A DNA stretch of 64,000 nt from Paranoxybacillus sp035645275 (lineage in GTDB: Bacteria > Bacillota > Bacilli > Bacillales > Anoxybacillaceae): positions 62,001-126,000 of the forward strand of contig DASQMX010000019.1 in assembly GCA_035645275.1 (NCBI GenBank), read 5' to 3'. Below are positions 34,824 through 43,930 of the stretch, in pieces; position 1 is the first letter of the stretch, and every line of letters starts with the position of its first letter. Below the pieces are notes generated by a model. It saw only the letters and a program-made list of their open reading frames with translations, was not told the DNA's origin and ran no database searches. Position numbers and translations under genes: made by a program.

Positions 34824-36137
34824 ATGAGTTTTTATGAGAGTTTATTAGCGAAAATCGAAAATAAAGAAGCGGTGATTGGTGTCGTAGGATTAGGATATGT
34901 TGGTTTACCTCTTGCGGTAGAGAAAGCGAAGGCTGGTTTTAAAGTCATCGGCTTCGATATTCAACAAAGCCGCGTTGATCAAGTAAACAGCGGAATTAAC
35001 TACATTGGTGACGTTGTTGATGAAGATCTTCATGAAATGGTGAAAAAAGGCTATTTACAAGCAACAACGGACTATGCGCGCATTGCCGAAGTCGATGCAG
35101 TGGCGATTGCCGTTCCAACGCCTTTAGATGAGCACCATCAACCAGACACATCCTATGTAGAGAACTCTGCGAACGAAATCGCGAAATATGCGCATGAAGG
35201 AATGCTTGTTGTTCTTGAATCAACAACATATCCTGGTACAACAGAAGAAATCGTTAAACCGGCTCTTGAGAAAAAAGGATTAAAAGTAGGAGAAACAGTT
35301 TTCGTTGCGTATTCTCCAGAGCGCGTTGACCCTGGTAATAAAATATTTAAAACGAAAAACACGCCAAAAGTAGTCGGCGGTGTGACAGAAAAATGTACGA
35401 AAGTAGCAGCGGCTCTTTATCGTTCTGTTCTTGAAGGAGATGTTCATGAAGTATCAAGCCCAGCTGTTGCGGAAATGGAAAAAATCTTTGAAAATACGTT
35501 CCGTCATATTAACATCGCGTTAGCCAATGAAATGGCGATTCTTTGCGAGCGCATGGGCATTGACGTATGGGAAGTCATTGAAGCAGCGAAAACAAAACCA
35601 TACGGCTTTATGGCGTTCTATCCAGGCCCAGGTCTAGGCGGACATTGCATTCCAATTGACCCATTCTACTTAACATGGAAAGCGCGCGAGTACAACTATC
35701 ATACACGTTTAATTGAACTTGCAGGTGAAATTAATAACGCAATGCCAGAGTACGTTGTCAACCGTACAATGCACATTTTAAACGAAGAAGGCAAAGCGCT
35801 TCGCGGCTCAAAAGTAACAGTATTAGGCGTTGCGTATAAAAAAGATATTGACGATGTGCGTGAATCCCCAGTATTAAAAATTCTTGAATTATTGGAGCAA
35901 CACGGAGCAGAGTTTACGGTTGTCGATCCTTACGTTCCTTCATTCCGTGCTTGCAACCGTGTCATTGAGACAGTGGAGTTAACACCGGAATTATTGCAGC
36001 AATCTGACATCGTGCTTGTAACAACCGACCACTCTAACTTCGATTACGAAATGATTGCGCAAAACAGCCCGGTTATTTTCGATACTCGCAACGCGCTGAA
36101 AGACGTTGAAAAGCCAAATAAATATGTCAAACTATAA
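34824..36137 (+). CDS. UDP-N-acetylglucosamine 6-dehydrogenase, WbpA-type
   Basis: A 437-aa nucleotide-sugar dehydrogenase. An N-terminal Rossmann motif (VGLGYVGLPLAVE) is followed by VPTPLDEHHQPDTSYV, STTYPGTTEE, the central NTFRHINIALANEMA helix, the catalytic Cys in GPGLGGHCIPIDP and a C-terminal domain with LGVAYKKDIDDVRESP. It oxidises C6 of a UDP-HexNAc in two steps to the uronate. WbpA/TviB-type members act on UDP-GlcNAc and WecC members on UDP-ManNAc; the neighbouring genes favour UDP-GlcNAc as substrate. Confidence 0.9.
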   Translation: MSFYESLLAKIENKEAVIGVVGLGYVGLPLAVEKAKAGFKVIGFDIQQSRVDQVNSGINYIGDVVDEDLHEMVKKGYLQATTDYARIAEVDAVAIAVPTPLDEHHQPDTSYVENSANEIAKYAHEGMLVVLESTTYPGTTEEIVKPALEKKGLKVGETVFVAYSPERVDPGNKIFKTKNTPKVVGGVTEKCTKVAAALYRSVLEGDVHEVSSPAVAEMEKIFENTFRHINIALANEMAILCERMGIDVWEVIEAAKTKPYGFMAFYPGPGLGGHCIPIDPFYLTWKAREYNYHTRLIELAGEINNAMPEYVVNRTMHILNEEGKALRGSKVTVLGVAYKKDIDDVRESPVLKILELLEQHGAEFTVVDPYVPSFRACNRVIETVELTPELLQQSDIVLVTTDHSNFDYEMIAQNSPVIFDTRNALKDVEKPNKYVKL

Positions 36138-36162
36138 TTTCATATGAAGAGGAGAAAAAACG

Positions 36163-36894
36163 ATGAACTTTATTGATCCTTCTGTTGTGCTTGATGAAAC
36201 GGTAGAAGTCGGTTATTTTACGGTGATCGAAAAAGGCGTTAAGATTGGCAAAAACGTGAAAATCGGCAATCGCGTGACGATTCATGAAGGCACCATCATC
36301 GGCGATGGAACAACGATCGCCGATGGTGCCGTGCTTGGAAAAGCACCGAAACCGGCAAAAACGAGCACAGTGAAGCTTTCAGACAACATTCCTGCGCTTG
36401 TGATTGGTGAAGACTGCACAATCGGTGCCAATGCCGTGATTTATCGCGGGGCAACGATTGGCTCTAACACGTTAGTTGCAGACCTTGCAAGCGTGCGTGA
36501 AAACGTGAAAATCGGTAATTACGTCATCGTTGGACGCGGCGTTTGCATCGAAAACCATGTCGAAATTGGCGACCGTACAAAAATTCAGTCAAACTCTTAC
36601 ATTACAGCCTACTCGACACTTGAAGACCATGTCTTTATCGCGCCATGCGTGACAACAACAAACGATAACTATATGGGCCGTACGGAAGAGCGTTTCTCGA
36701 AAATTAAAGGAGCGACGGTAAAACGCGGAGCGCGCGTTGGTGGCGGCGCGATTATCTTGCCGGGGATTACCATTGCGGAAGAAACGTTTGTCGCAGCGGG
36801 AGCGCTTGTAACAAAAGATACAGAACCGAAAACGGTTGTCAAGGGACTTCCAGCGAAATTCAGCAAAATGGTTGATGAGCGGGAGTTGTTATAG
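36163..36894 (+). CDS. UDP-3-amino-sugar N-acetyltransferase, WbpD-type (left-handed beta helix)
   Basis: A 243-aa acetyltransferase with many hexapeptide repeats (for example VKIGKNVKIGNRVTI and IGNYVIVGRGVCIE), the hallmark of a left-handed beta helix, and an HVFIAPCVTTTNDNY loop as in WbpD/WlbB enzymes. It would acetylate the 3-amino group to give UDP-GlcNAc3NAcA, using acetyl-CoA. The start follows GAGGAGAAAAAACG. The stop codon directly abuts the TTG start of the flippase gene. Confidence 0.88.
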   Translation: MNFIDPSVVLDETVEVGYFTVIEKGVKIGKNVKIGNRVTIHEGTIIGDGTTIADGAVLGKAPKPAKTSTVKLSDNIPALVIGEDCTIGANAVIYRGATIGSNTLVADLASVRENVKIGNYVIVGRGVCIENHVEIGDRTKIQSNSYITAYSTLEDHVFIAPCVTTTNDNYMGRTEERFSKIKGATVKRGARVGGGAIILPGITIAEETFVAAGALVTKDTEPKTVVKGLPAKFSKMVDERELL

Positions 36895-38331
36895 TTGTTG
36901 TCGCAAATTAAGCGTTTAGGAGCGGATTCGCTCCTTTACGCATTCATGAACGTCGGTACGAAGCTCATCGCTTTTATCATGTTGCCGATTTATACAAGCT
37001 TTTTATCAAAAGCGCAGTACGGTGTCGTCGATATTTTGGATCGATTGACGTCGATGTTAACATTTCTTGTTATTTTTGGCACGGATTCCGCGTTGTCGTT
37101 TTATTACTATGACACGAAAGACGAAGAAAAGCGGTTAACATACGTGCGCAATGTGATGTATTTCCGGCTTTTTGTTGTATTTGTTTTATTTTTGCTTGTA
37201 TTATTAGCCGGACCGTGGTTTGCCAATGAGATTTTGGGAAATCCAAACTATGTGGATTTGTTATACATTAATTTATTTACATTGTTGCTTGATACGATTT
37301 TTGTCGTTGCGACAACAGTGATGCGTTTTGAGTTTAAGACGAAAAAAGTTGTCGTGTTCACCGTGTTAAAAATGCTGCTTGTCGCGGTGCTTTCATATAT
37401 ATCGTTAAAATTCTTTTCGCCTACTCCGAAAGGAATATTTATTGGAAGATTGGTCAGCAGTGTTGTTATTTTTGGCTTGATGCTGCATATTACGTTGAAA
37501 TATCTAAAATTCAATGTCAATTGGTCCGTTTTAAAAGAGGTATTAGCCTATGCGGCACCTTTAGCACCGGCATCGTTGGCGTTTTGGGTCATTGCTAACT
37601 CAAGCACTTTTTTTATTGAAGGGTTTTCTTCGCTTGAGGAAGTTGGTGTGTTCGGCGTAGCATTGCGCTTGGCGATGATGATTACGCTGATCACAAGCGG
37701 CGTGCAGATGGCATGGCGCCCGTATTCGATGTCAGTCAAAGATAAAGAGGACAGTCCGCGCCTATTTGCGAAAATTTATATGGCGCTATTGCTGTTAGGA
37801 CTTATTGGTGTGATGGCTGTTGCGACGGTCAGCCCATGGGTAATGAAGACATTTTTTGCACCTGACTATTACGAGGCATACAAATATGTTGCCTTTTTAT
37901 CGTGCGTAACGTTCTTAAATTTCTATTATCTTATTATCTCCGTCGGTCTTTTTTTTAAAAAGGAAACGGGGTATATTACTCGTATCTTCGCGATTGCTGC
38001 GCTGATCAATATTGTTTTAAACTTCGCGCTAGTTCCGTTCTTTACTGGTTGGGGAGCGGTTGCAGCTAATCTTGTCACATATGTATTTGCGATTTCGTTT
38101 ATTTTCCGAAAAAGTCAACAAGTGTATTATGTGCCGGTGTCATTTTTTAAAATGGCATTTTTATTTGTCAATATGTTAATCAGCACAGCTGCGATTGTTT
38201 ACGTACAAGAAATGGGAATGGGCGGCGGTTTTATCGCTTTAAGCTGGTTATATTTTATTGCGATGGTGCTTGTAAGCCGCGTTGATCGCGATTTTCGCCG
38301 CAAGTCAGCCAAGGAGAATTTGTTATCGTAA
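36895..38331 (+). CDS. polysaccharide flippase (Wzx/MATE-like)
   Basis: A 478-aa membrane protein with about twelve to fourteen hydrophobic segments and the family opening LGADSLLYAFMNVGTKLIAF. It has no ATG at a suitable place: the start is TTG 36895 (or 36898), 9-12 nt after GGGAG and touching the preceding stop. Wzx-type flippases move lipid-linked repeat units across the membrane before polymerisation. Together with the polymerase at 39465 and the Wzz-like protein it gives a complete Wzy-dependent set. Confidence 0.87.
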   Translation: MLSQIKRLGADSLLYAFMNVGTKLIAFIMLPIYTSFLSKAQYGVVDILDRLTSMLTFLVIFGTDSALSFYYYDTKDEEKRLTYVRNVMYFRLFVVFVLFLLVLLAGPWFANEILGNPNYVDLLYINLFTLLLDTIFVVATTVMRFEFKTKKVVVFTVLKMLLVAVLSYISLKFFSPTPKGIFIGRLVSSVVIFGLMLHITLKYLKFNVNWSVLKEVLAYAAPLAPASLAFWVIANSSTFFIEGFSSLEEVGVFGVALRLAMMITLITSGVQMAWRPYSMSVKDKEDSPRLFAKIYMALLLLGLIGVMAVATVSPWVMKTFFAPDYYEAYKYVAFLSCVTFLNFYYLIISVGLFFKKETGYITRIFAIAALINIVLNFALVPFFTGWGAVAANLVTYVFAISFIFRKSQQVYYVPVSFFKMAFLFVNMLISTAAIVYVQEMGMGGGFIALSWLYFIAMVLVSRVDRDFRRKSAKENLLS

Positions 38332-38393
38332 GCTTTTTCAATAATAGGAAATACTAGTGGTAATTATGTTGAGAGTAGAGGAGGCTTCGCGCT

Positions 38394-39452
38394 ATGAAAA
38401 TCGTAACGATATTAGGAGCAAGACCACAGTTTATTAAAGCGGCACCGGTTTCGCGCGTGTTAAGAAAAAAACATACGGAAATTATTATTCATACGGGACA
38501 GCATTATGATGCGAATATGTCTGATATTTTCTTTGAAGAGTTAAATATTCCAAAGCCGGATTATCATCTTGGCGTCGGTTCTGGCAGCCATGGAAAACAG
38601 ACGGGAGAAATGTTAATTAAAATCGAGGAAATTGTGTTAAAAGAGAAGCCGGATTATGTGCTTGTATACGGTGATACGAACTCAACGCTTGCTGGCGCGC
38701 TCGTAGCGGCAAAGTTACATATTCCGGTTATCCACGTTGAAGCGGGCTTGCGCAGCTTTAATAAAAAAATGCCGGAAGAAATTAACCGCATTATGACCGA
38801 CCATGTATCAGAATTTTTATTCTGTCCGACCGATACAGCGGTAGAGAACTTAAAGAATGAGAATATTACGCGCAATGTCATCAATATCGGGGACGTTATG
38901 TATGATGCTGTTCTGTATAATAAAGAGCTTGCGCAACAAAAATCAACGATTCTTTCTGACCTTGGCTTACAAGCAAAACAATATCATCTTATTACGATTC
39001 ACCGGGCGGAAAATACGGATGACGTTGAGAAAATGAAAAACATTTTAGAGGCATTTGCGCGAATCGAAGATATGAAAGTGTGGCCAATTCACCCGCGTAC
39101 GAAAAATAAGCTCGCAGCATACGGCTTAAGCTTAGAAAACATTCCAAACTTAAAAGTGATTGAGCCAGTCGGTTACCTTGACATGTTGACGCTAGAAAGC
39201 AACGCGAAGAAAATTATTACGGACTCCGGCGGTGTTCAAAAAGAAGCCTACTTTATGCAAGTACCTTGCGTAACGGTTCGTGAACAAACAGAGTGGGTAG
39301 AGACGCTTGAGGCGGAAGCGAATATTCTTGTTGGTACGGATGTGGAAAAGATTGTTGAGGCTGTACAAAAGGAAGTACATCCGGTTTACTCTGAAGTATT
39401 TGGCGATGGCAGAGCGGCAGAAAAAATCGTTGAGGCCATTGAACGCGCATAA
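38394..39452 (+). CDS. UDP-N-acetyl-sugar 2-epimerase, WbpI-type (non-hydrolysing)
   Basis: A 352-aa epimerase. GARPQFIKAAPVSR near the N-terminus, HTGQHYDANMSDIFFEEL, VYGDTNSTLAGALVA, HVEAGLRSFNKKMPEEINR and ITDSGGVQKEAYFM are all present. The GARPQFIKA form is typical of WbpI-like enzymes that use UDP-GlcNAc3NAcA, while MnaA/WecB enzymes usually read GTRPEAIK. The product would be UDP-ManNAc3NAcA, the last step of the pathway coded in this operon. Confidence 0.85.
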   Translation: MKIVTILGARPQFIKAAPVSRVLRKKHTEIIIHTGQHYDANMSDIFFEELNIPKPDYHLGVGSGSHGKQTGEMLIKIEEIVLKEKPDYVLVYGDTNSTLAGALVAAKLHIPVIHVEAGLRSFNKKMPEEINRIMTDHVSEFLFCPTDTAVENLKNENITRNVINIGDVMYDAVLYNKELAQQKSTILSDLGLQAKQYHLITIHRAENTDDVEKMKNILEAFARIEDMKVWPIHPRTKNKLAAYGLSLENIPNLKVIEPVGYLDMLTLESNAKKIITDSGGVQKEAYFMQVPCVTVREQTEWVETLEAEANILVGTDVEKIVEAVQKEVHPVYSEVFGDGRAAEKIVEAIERA

Positions 39453-39464
39453 GGGTGCGATACG

Positions 39465-40847
39465 ATGTTGTACGTGTTAATCTGGCTGATTGTGTTGCTC
39501 ATTTCGACTTCGTTGTTTCGCTATGTTTCAGGGAGTCTTTCGCTTGTTAAACCGAATCTTGTGTCGATTGTGTATTATTATTCACTTCTTGTATCAAGCT
39601 TTATTGGAGCGCTTTTCATTGTCTTAGGGATTGACGATTATTATATGACGCGAAAACTCTTCAAGCCCGAAGAGTATCGCGTCATTGGTTTTGCCGTCAT
39701 TTGTTTTGTAATGATTTTCTTGCCGCTGACGATGCTGCTTGTTTCTAGGCTCTCTGGTTTTGATGCGAGAAAAGAGTTTCATCGTTATCTAGAAAGCCCA
39801 ATCGTGCATATTACCGCTAATAGCCGGGAGTTTTTCTATTTGTTTGCAGCGCTTTCAAGCTTGAGTATATTGGCTATTGCTTATACGATATGGAAAACAC
39901 CACAAATTCCGATTTTTGAATTATTGAAGGGACCTGGGGACACAAGTTTAGCAGAACTGCGTATTGAAGCGGCTCGCCATTTTAAAGGAAACGTATTATT
40001 TCGCAATATTTTTGCGCTTTCATTAACACCCATTTTATCGTTAATCGCTTATATTTTTTCCGTATTAACGAACGAGGCGCGCTGGAAATTATTATTTCTC
40101 GTTTTATTTGCCGGAGCGGTTTTTGTCAATATATATGATTTAGCGAAATCGCCGATTTTCTTCTACTTGATTATGTTTTTACTTGTGAGAATTTATATTG
40201 GTAAAACGAAGTTGTCTGTCGCGAAATTGTTGGCTTACGGATTAGCGGGCGGCATTGTGTTAATTGGAATGTATATCGTTATTCAAGGTGTCAACGACGT
40301 AGAAGCGTTTTTATCGTATAATAAAGGACCGATTGGACGGATTATTTTTGCCCAAATCGCTCCAACATTCCTGCATTTAAATATATTTGGCGAAGCGGTG
40401 CCATTTTTGCATGGAAGAAGCTTGCCGTCTGTCATTACCGGTTTGTTTGATTTAGAAAATGTCCGTTCTGCGCGGATGGTCATGGCGCATGTGTTTCCAG
40501 AGCGGATTGAGGACGGCACAGGCGGCGTTTTAAATACGCTTTTTGTCGCAGAGGCTTATGCTAACTTTGGTTATTTAGGAATCATCATTGGCACGCTGTA
40601 TGTTGGGATTATTATTCAACTGCTGTACATTTGCTTTATCCGCCTGCCGAAAAATCCGATTTTTATTAGTTTGTTTGTTTATTTTTCTGTCAATATTCCA
40701 CGCACACTTGTCGGAGGTTTCACCGATTTTCTCTTTAATCCGATTTGGATTTTGCTTGTGGTCTTATTCGGCGGCATGGTGTTGTTTATCAGAGTGAAAG
40801 ATGATTTGCTGCAATTGGTGCGGAAACGCGGCATAATAAAAGGATAG
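39465..40847 (+). CDS. O-antigen/SCWP polymerase, Wzy-like
   Basis: A 460-aa protein with about twelve membrane segments and a large loop before the last four segments (about residues 270-370, containing FGEAVPFLHGRSLPSVITG and GGVLNTLFVAEAYANFGYLG). That layout and the FxAExYxNFG-like motif fit oligosaccharide repeat-unit polymerases. Sequence conservation in this family is low, so the call rests on topology and on place in the operon between the epimerase and the glycosyltransferases. Confidence 0.8.
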   Translation: MLYVLIWLIVLLISTSLFRYVSGSLSLVKPNLVSIVYYYSLLVSSFIGALFIVLGIDDYYMTRKLFKPEEYRVIGFAVICFVMIFLPLTMLLVSRLSGFDARKEFHRYLESPIVHITANSREFFYLFAALSSLSILAIAYTIWKTPQIPIFELLKGPGDTSLAELRIEAARHFKGNVLFRNIFALSLTPILSLIAYIFSVLTNEARWKLLFLVLFAGAVFVNIYDLAKSPIFFYLIMFLLVRIYIGKTKLSVAKLLAYGLAGGIVLIGMYIVIQGVNDVEAFLSYNKGPIGRIIFAQIAPTFLHLNIFGEAVPFLHGRSLPSVITGLFDLENVRSARMVMAHVFPERIEDGTGGVLNTLFVAEAYANFGYLGIIIGTLYVGIIIQLLYICFIRLPKNPIFISLFVYFSVNIPRTLVGGFTDFLFNPIWILLVVLFGGMVLFIRVKDDLLQLVRKRGIIKG

Positions 40848-40870
40848 ATTTAGAATAAGGGAGATTTACG

Positions 40871-41983
40871 ATGAAAAAAGTTCTCGTCTACTATCCGTTT
40901 GCGCTTGCAGAAAATGCAAACAGTGGCTCAAAGCTGAGACCTCATGAAATGCATAAAGCGTTTCGTGAGTGGGCTGAAAAAGAAGGGGTAGAAGTGATTC
41001 TCATTTCCGGCACGTCTGCCGAGCGTGAGAGACAATTTCGCCAATTGGTCAGCGAAGGAAAACTAGATGATATTTGGTTTTGTTATATGGAAAACCAAAC
41101 GATTCCTTTATGGCTGACAGATCCGGGGCATAAACCACAAAAGCCGTTCATTGACCGGACGGTTTTACGTTATTTAAAGAAAAAAAATGTTTCCGTCGGT
41201 GTTTTCTATCGAGACGTTTACTGGAAGTTTGATGAGCTTTATCCGCTCAAAGGGTTAAAAAAGAAAGTGATGCAGACGATTTATCGGTTGGAAGAGCGCT
41301 TTTATGAAAAATATTGCGACGTTATCTTTTTACCGAGCCTAGAAATGGGGAAATACGTTTCCATTAACCGTCCAATGACCGACCTTCCGCCTGGTGGCAA
41401 ACGAAGAGACATTCATCGGGAAAAACGGGATGATTCTCTTGCCAAAGGATTGTATGTGGGCGGCATTAACAACGAGGATTACGGATTATTTTTGCTGCTC
41501 GATGCGTTGGAAGCAGTCAACCGTTATGGACAAGTATGTCATTTAACAGTCGTATGCCGTGAAAAAGAATATGCGGCGCTTAAAAGCGAGCAAAAAGAGC
41601 GGATGAAGCGTTTAGGCGTGGATGTCAAACATATAAGCGGAGCCGAATTAGATCGCTTATACGAGCAAATGGACTTTGCATTTATCCCAAGATATCGCAG
41701 CGAATACAACGATTTTTCCGTACCGGTGAAGCTAGTCGAATATTTGTCAAACGGGTTGCCAGTGGTGGCAACGGATTGTTTGGCGCAAAAACGTTTTATT
41801 GAAGCGGACGGATATGGCGTGATTTGCCACGATCATAAAGAATCAATGGCGGAAGCGATTCGGACGATGATCAAAGAGAAAGAGCAATATCGAAAAAATA
41901 TCGCGGAAACATTTATGAAAAAGCATTCTTGGGTGGCGAGAGTAGAAAAAGTGAAGAAGACGTTAACGAAGGAGGAATTATGA
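40871..41983 (+). CDS. glycosyltransferase, GT-B fold
   Basis: A 370-aa cytoplasmic glycosyltransferase of the group 1 type. The N-terminal half starts MKKVLVYYPFALAENANSGS; the C-terminal half contains LYVGGINNEDYGLFLLLDAL and a nucleotide-binding stretch FSVPVKLVEYLSNGLPVVAT, in which the Glu of VEYL is the usual nucleotide contact. The sugar is unknown. The stop overlaps the next start by four bases (ATGA), after GGAGGAATT. Confidence 0.82.
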   Translation: MKKVLVYYPFALAENANSGSKLRPHEMHKAFREWAEKEGVEVILISGTSAERERQFRQLVSEGKLDDIWFCYMENQTIPLWLTDPGHKPQKPFIDRTVLRYLKKKNVSVGVFYRDVYWKFDELYPLKGLKKKVMQTIYRLEERFYEKYCDVIFLPSLEMGKYVSINRPMTDLPPGGKRRDIHREKRDDSLAKGLYVGGINNEDYGLFLLLDALEAVNRYGQVCHLTVVCREKEYAALKSEQKERMKRLGVDVKHISGAELDRLYEQMDFAFIPRYRSEYNDFSVPVKLVEYLSNGLPVVATDCLAQKRFIEADGYGVICHDHKESMAEAIRTMIKEKEQYRKNIAETFMKKHSWVARVEKVKKTLTKEEL

Positions 41984-43050
41984 AAGTCGTATTGTTAGCT
42001 CCAAGCAAATCGATTCACACACATAAATGGGCATTATTTTATAAAGAGCAAGGCATAGACGTGAAAGTCGTTACTTTTAAAGACCATTATTCGCCAGAAA
42101 ACGCGAAAGAAGTCGAAACAATTGTGTTACCGAAATTGTTGCCCGGGAAATTATCGTATATTTCGAGCGTATTCGCCCTAAAAAAACTATTGACATCGTT
42201 TCAACCTGACATTTTACATGCTCATTATGTGTCGAGTTATGGTTTTGTCGGTGCTCTTGCCAATTATCATCCATTTTATGTTTCCGTATGGGGAAGAGAT
42301 ATTTACCAATTTCCGCAACAAAATCAAATTAATAAAAACATTGTCGAGTTCACGTTAAAAAAGGCAGACGTCATTTGTTCGACAAGCCATGTGATGGCGC
42401 TTGAAACAAAAAAATATACAGACAAGCATATTGAAGTAACACCGTTTGGCGTAGATTTAACCAAGTTTAAGCCTCTTGAAAAACGTGACAAAGAGGTCAT
42501 CACGATCGGGACGGTCAAAGCGCTTTCCGACAAATATGGTATCGCTGATTTAATCAAAGCGTTTGCGATGGTTCATAAAGATTATCCAAATACGAATTTA
42601 GTTATTGTCGGTGACGGTCCACAGCGCCAAGAATACGAGCAATTGGCAGAAAGTCTAGGCATTCGTGCGGTGACGACCTTTACTGGACGTGTCCCTAATA
42701 CGGAAGTACCGAAATATATTAATGAAATGGACATTTTCGCGGTACCATCAACGGAAGATAGCGAAAGTTTTGGCGTAGCGGCTGTAGAAGCGATGGCATG
42801 TGGTGTGCCGGTGGTCGTGTCGAATGTTGGCGGTCTTCCTGAAGTAGTAAAAAAAGATGTGACCGGTTTTATTGTGCCAAAAGAAAATCCAAACGAATTA
42901 GCGAAAGCATTCAAACGGCTTCTTGACGACCCAGCTTTGCGCAAACAAATGGGCCTTAACGGTATCGCTCATGTAAAAGAGCATTATGATTGGGTGGATA
43001 ATGCAAACGGGATGCTGAAGTTATATCATCAAACATTGAACGGGGTGTGA
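41980..43050 (+). CDS. glycosyltransferase family 4 protein
   Basis: A 356-aa GT-B enzyme whose ATG overlaps the preceding stop. The N-terminal half has LHAHYVSSYGFVGALA and SVWGRDIYQFPQ; the C-terminal half has the GT4 signature ESFGVAAVEAMACGVPVVVS with the E-x7-E pair, preceded by LVIVGDGPQRQEYEQLA. It probably adds one sugar of the SCWP repeat to the lipid carrier. The longer upstream frame is excluded by its lack of a ribosome binding site. Confidence 0.87.
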   Translation: MKVVLLAPSKSIHTHKWALFYKEQGIDVKVVTFKDHYSPENAKEVETIVLPKLLPGKLSYISSVFALKKLLTSFQPDILHAHYVSSYGFVGALANYHPFYVSVWGRDIYQFPQQNQINKNIVEFTLKKADVICSTSHVMALETKKYTDKHIEVTPFGVDLTKFKPLEKRDKEVITIGTVKALSDKYGIADLIKAFAMVHKDYPNTNLVIVGDGPQRQEYEQLAESLGIRAVTTFTGRVPNTEVPKYINEMDIFAVPSTEDSESFGVAAVEAMACGVPVVVSNVGGLPEVVKKDVTGFIVPKENPNELAKAFKRLLDDPALRKQMGLNGIAHVKEHYDWVDNANGMLKLYHQTLNGV

Positions 43051-43053
43051 GAC

Positions 43054-43917
43054 ATGATTAAAAAAGCTGTCATTCCCGCAGCGGGATTAGGGACAAGGTT
43101 TTTACCGGCAACAAAGGCGCAGCCGAAAGAAATGTTGCCGATTGTCGATAAGCCAACGATTCAATATATTATTGAGGAAGCGGTTAATTCTGGCATTGAA
43201 GATATTATTATTGTCACCGGACGAAACAAACGCGCCATCGAAGATCACTTTGACAAATCAGTAGAGCTTGAAATGTTGTTAGAGAGAACGGGAAAACGTG
43301 ACATGCTGGAAATCGTCGAATCGATTTCCAATTTAGTCGATATTCATTACGTTCGCCAAAAAGAACCGCTTGGCCTTGGACATGCAGTTTTATGTGCGAA
43401 AAAATTTATTGGTAACGAACCGTTTGCGGTGCTTTTAGGAGATGACATTATTGACAGCGATGTTCCAGCATTGAAGCAAATGATGGAGCAATATAATGAA
43501 GTGCAATCAAGCATTCTTGGCGTGAACGAAGTACCGCGTTCGGAAGTAAATAAATACGGAATTGTCGACTATGCTGAACAAAATGGCGAGTTGTTTACGG
43601 TAAAAGGATTAGTGGAAAAACCAGCGATTGAAAAAGCACCGTCCACGCAAGCGATTATTGGCCGATATATTTTAACTCCAGCGATTTTTGACATGTTAGA
43701 ACAAATAGGACCAGATCAAAAAGGAGAAATCCAACTGACGGATGCGATTGACCGTTTATTATCAAAAGAACGGATTTATTCCTATGTCATTAAAGGAAAA
43801 CGTTATGATGTGGGAGACAAATTCGGGTTCCTAAAGGCTTCGATTGATTTTGCGTTAAAGCGCCCGGATTTAAAAGATAAGTTAGAACAATATTTAAAAG
43901 AGAAACTTCAAGGATGA
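43054..43917 (+). CDS. galU: UTP-glucose-1-phosphate uridylyltransferase
   Basis: A 287-aa enzyme with the complete family pattern: VIPAAGLGTRFLPATKAQPKE near the start, VDKPTIQYIIEEA, RQKEPLGLGHAVLCA, FAVLLGDDI and KGKRYDVGDKFGFLKA. It makes UDP-glucose from UTP and glucose-1-phosphate. In this operon the UDP-glucose would supply the glucose residue found in the known diacetamido-mannuronic acid SCWP. B. subtilis homologues are gtaB and yngB. Confidence 0.93.
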   Translation: MIKKAVIPAAGLGTRFLPATKAQPKEMLPIVDKPTIQYIIEEAVNSGIEDIIIVTGRNKRAIEDHFDKSVELEMLLERTGKRDMLEIVESISNLVDIHYVRQKEPLGLGHAVLCAKKFIGNEPFAVLLGDDIIDSDVPALKQMMEQYNEVQSSILGVNEVPRSEVNKYGIVDYAEQNGELFTVKGLVEKPAIEKAPSTQAIIGRYILTPAIFDMLEQIGPDQKGEIQLTDAIDRLLSKERIYSYVIKGKRYDVGDKFGFLKASIDFALKRPDLKDKLEQYLKEKLQG

Positions 43918-43930
43918 TGGGGAGTAGGAC

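Noticed and set aside
33792..38394. WbpA/WbpI-type genes considered as a ManNAcA (WecB/WecC) or teichuronic acid pathway
   Set aside because: The extra WbpB-, WbpE- and WbpD-type genes are needed only for a 3-acetamido sugar, and the epimerase has the GARPQF form.
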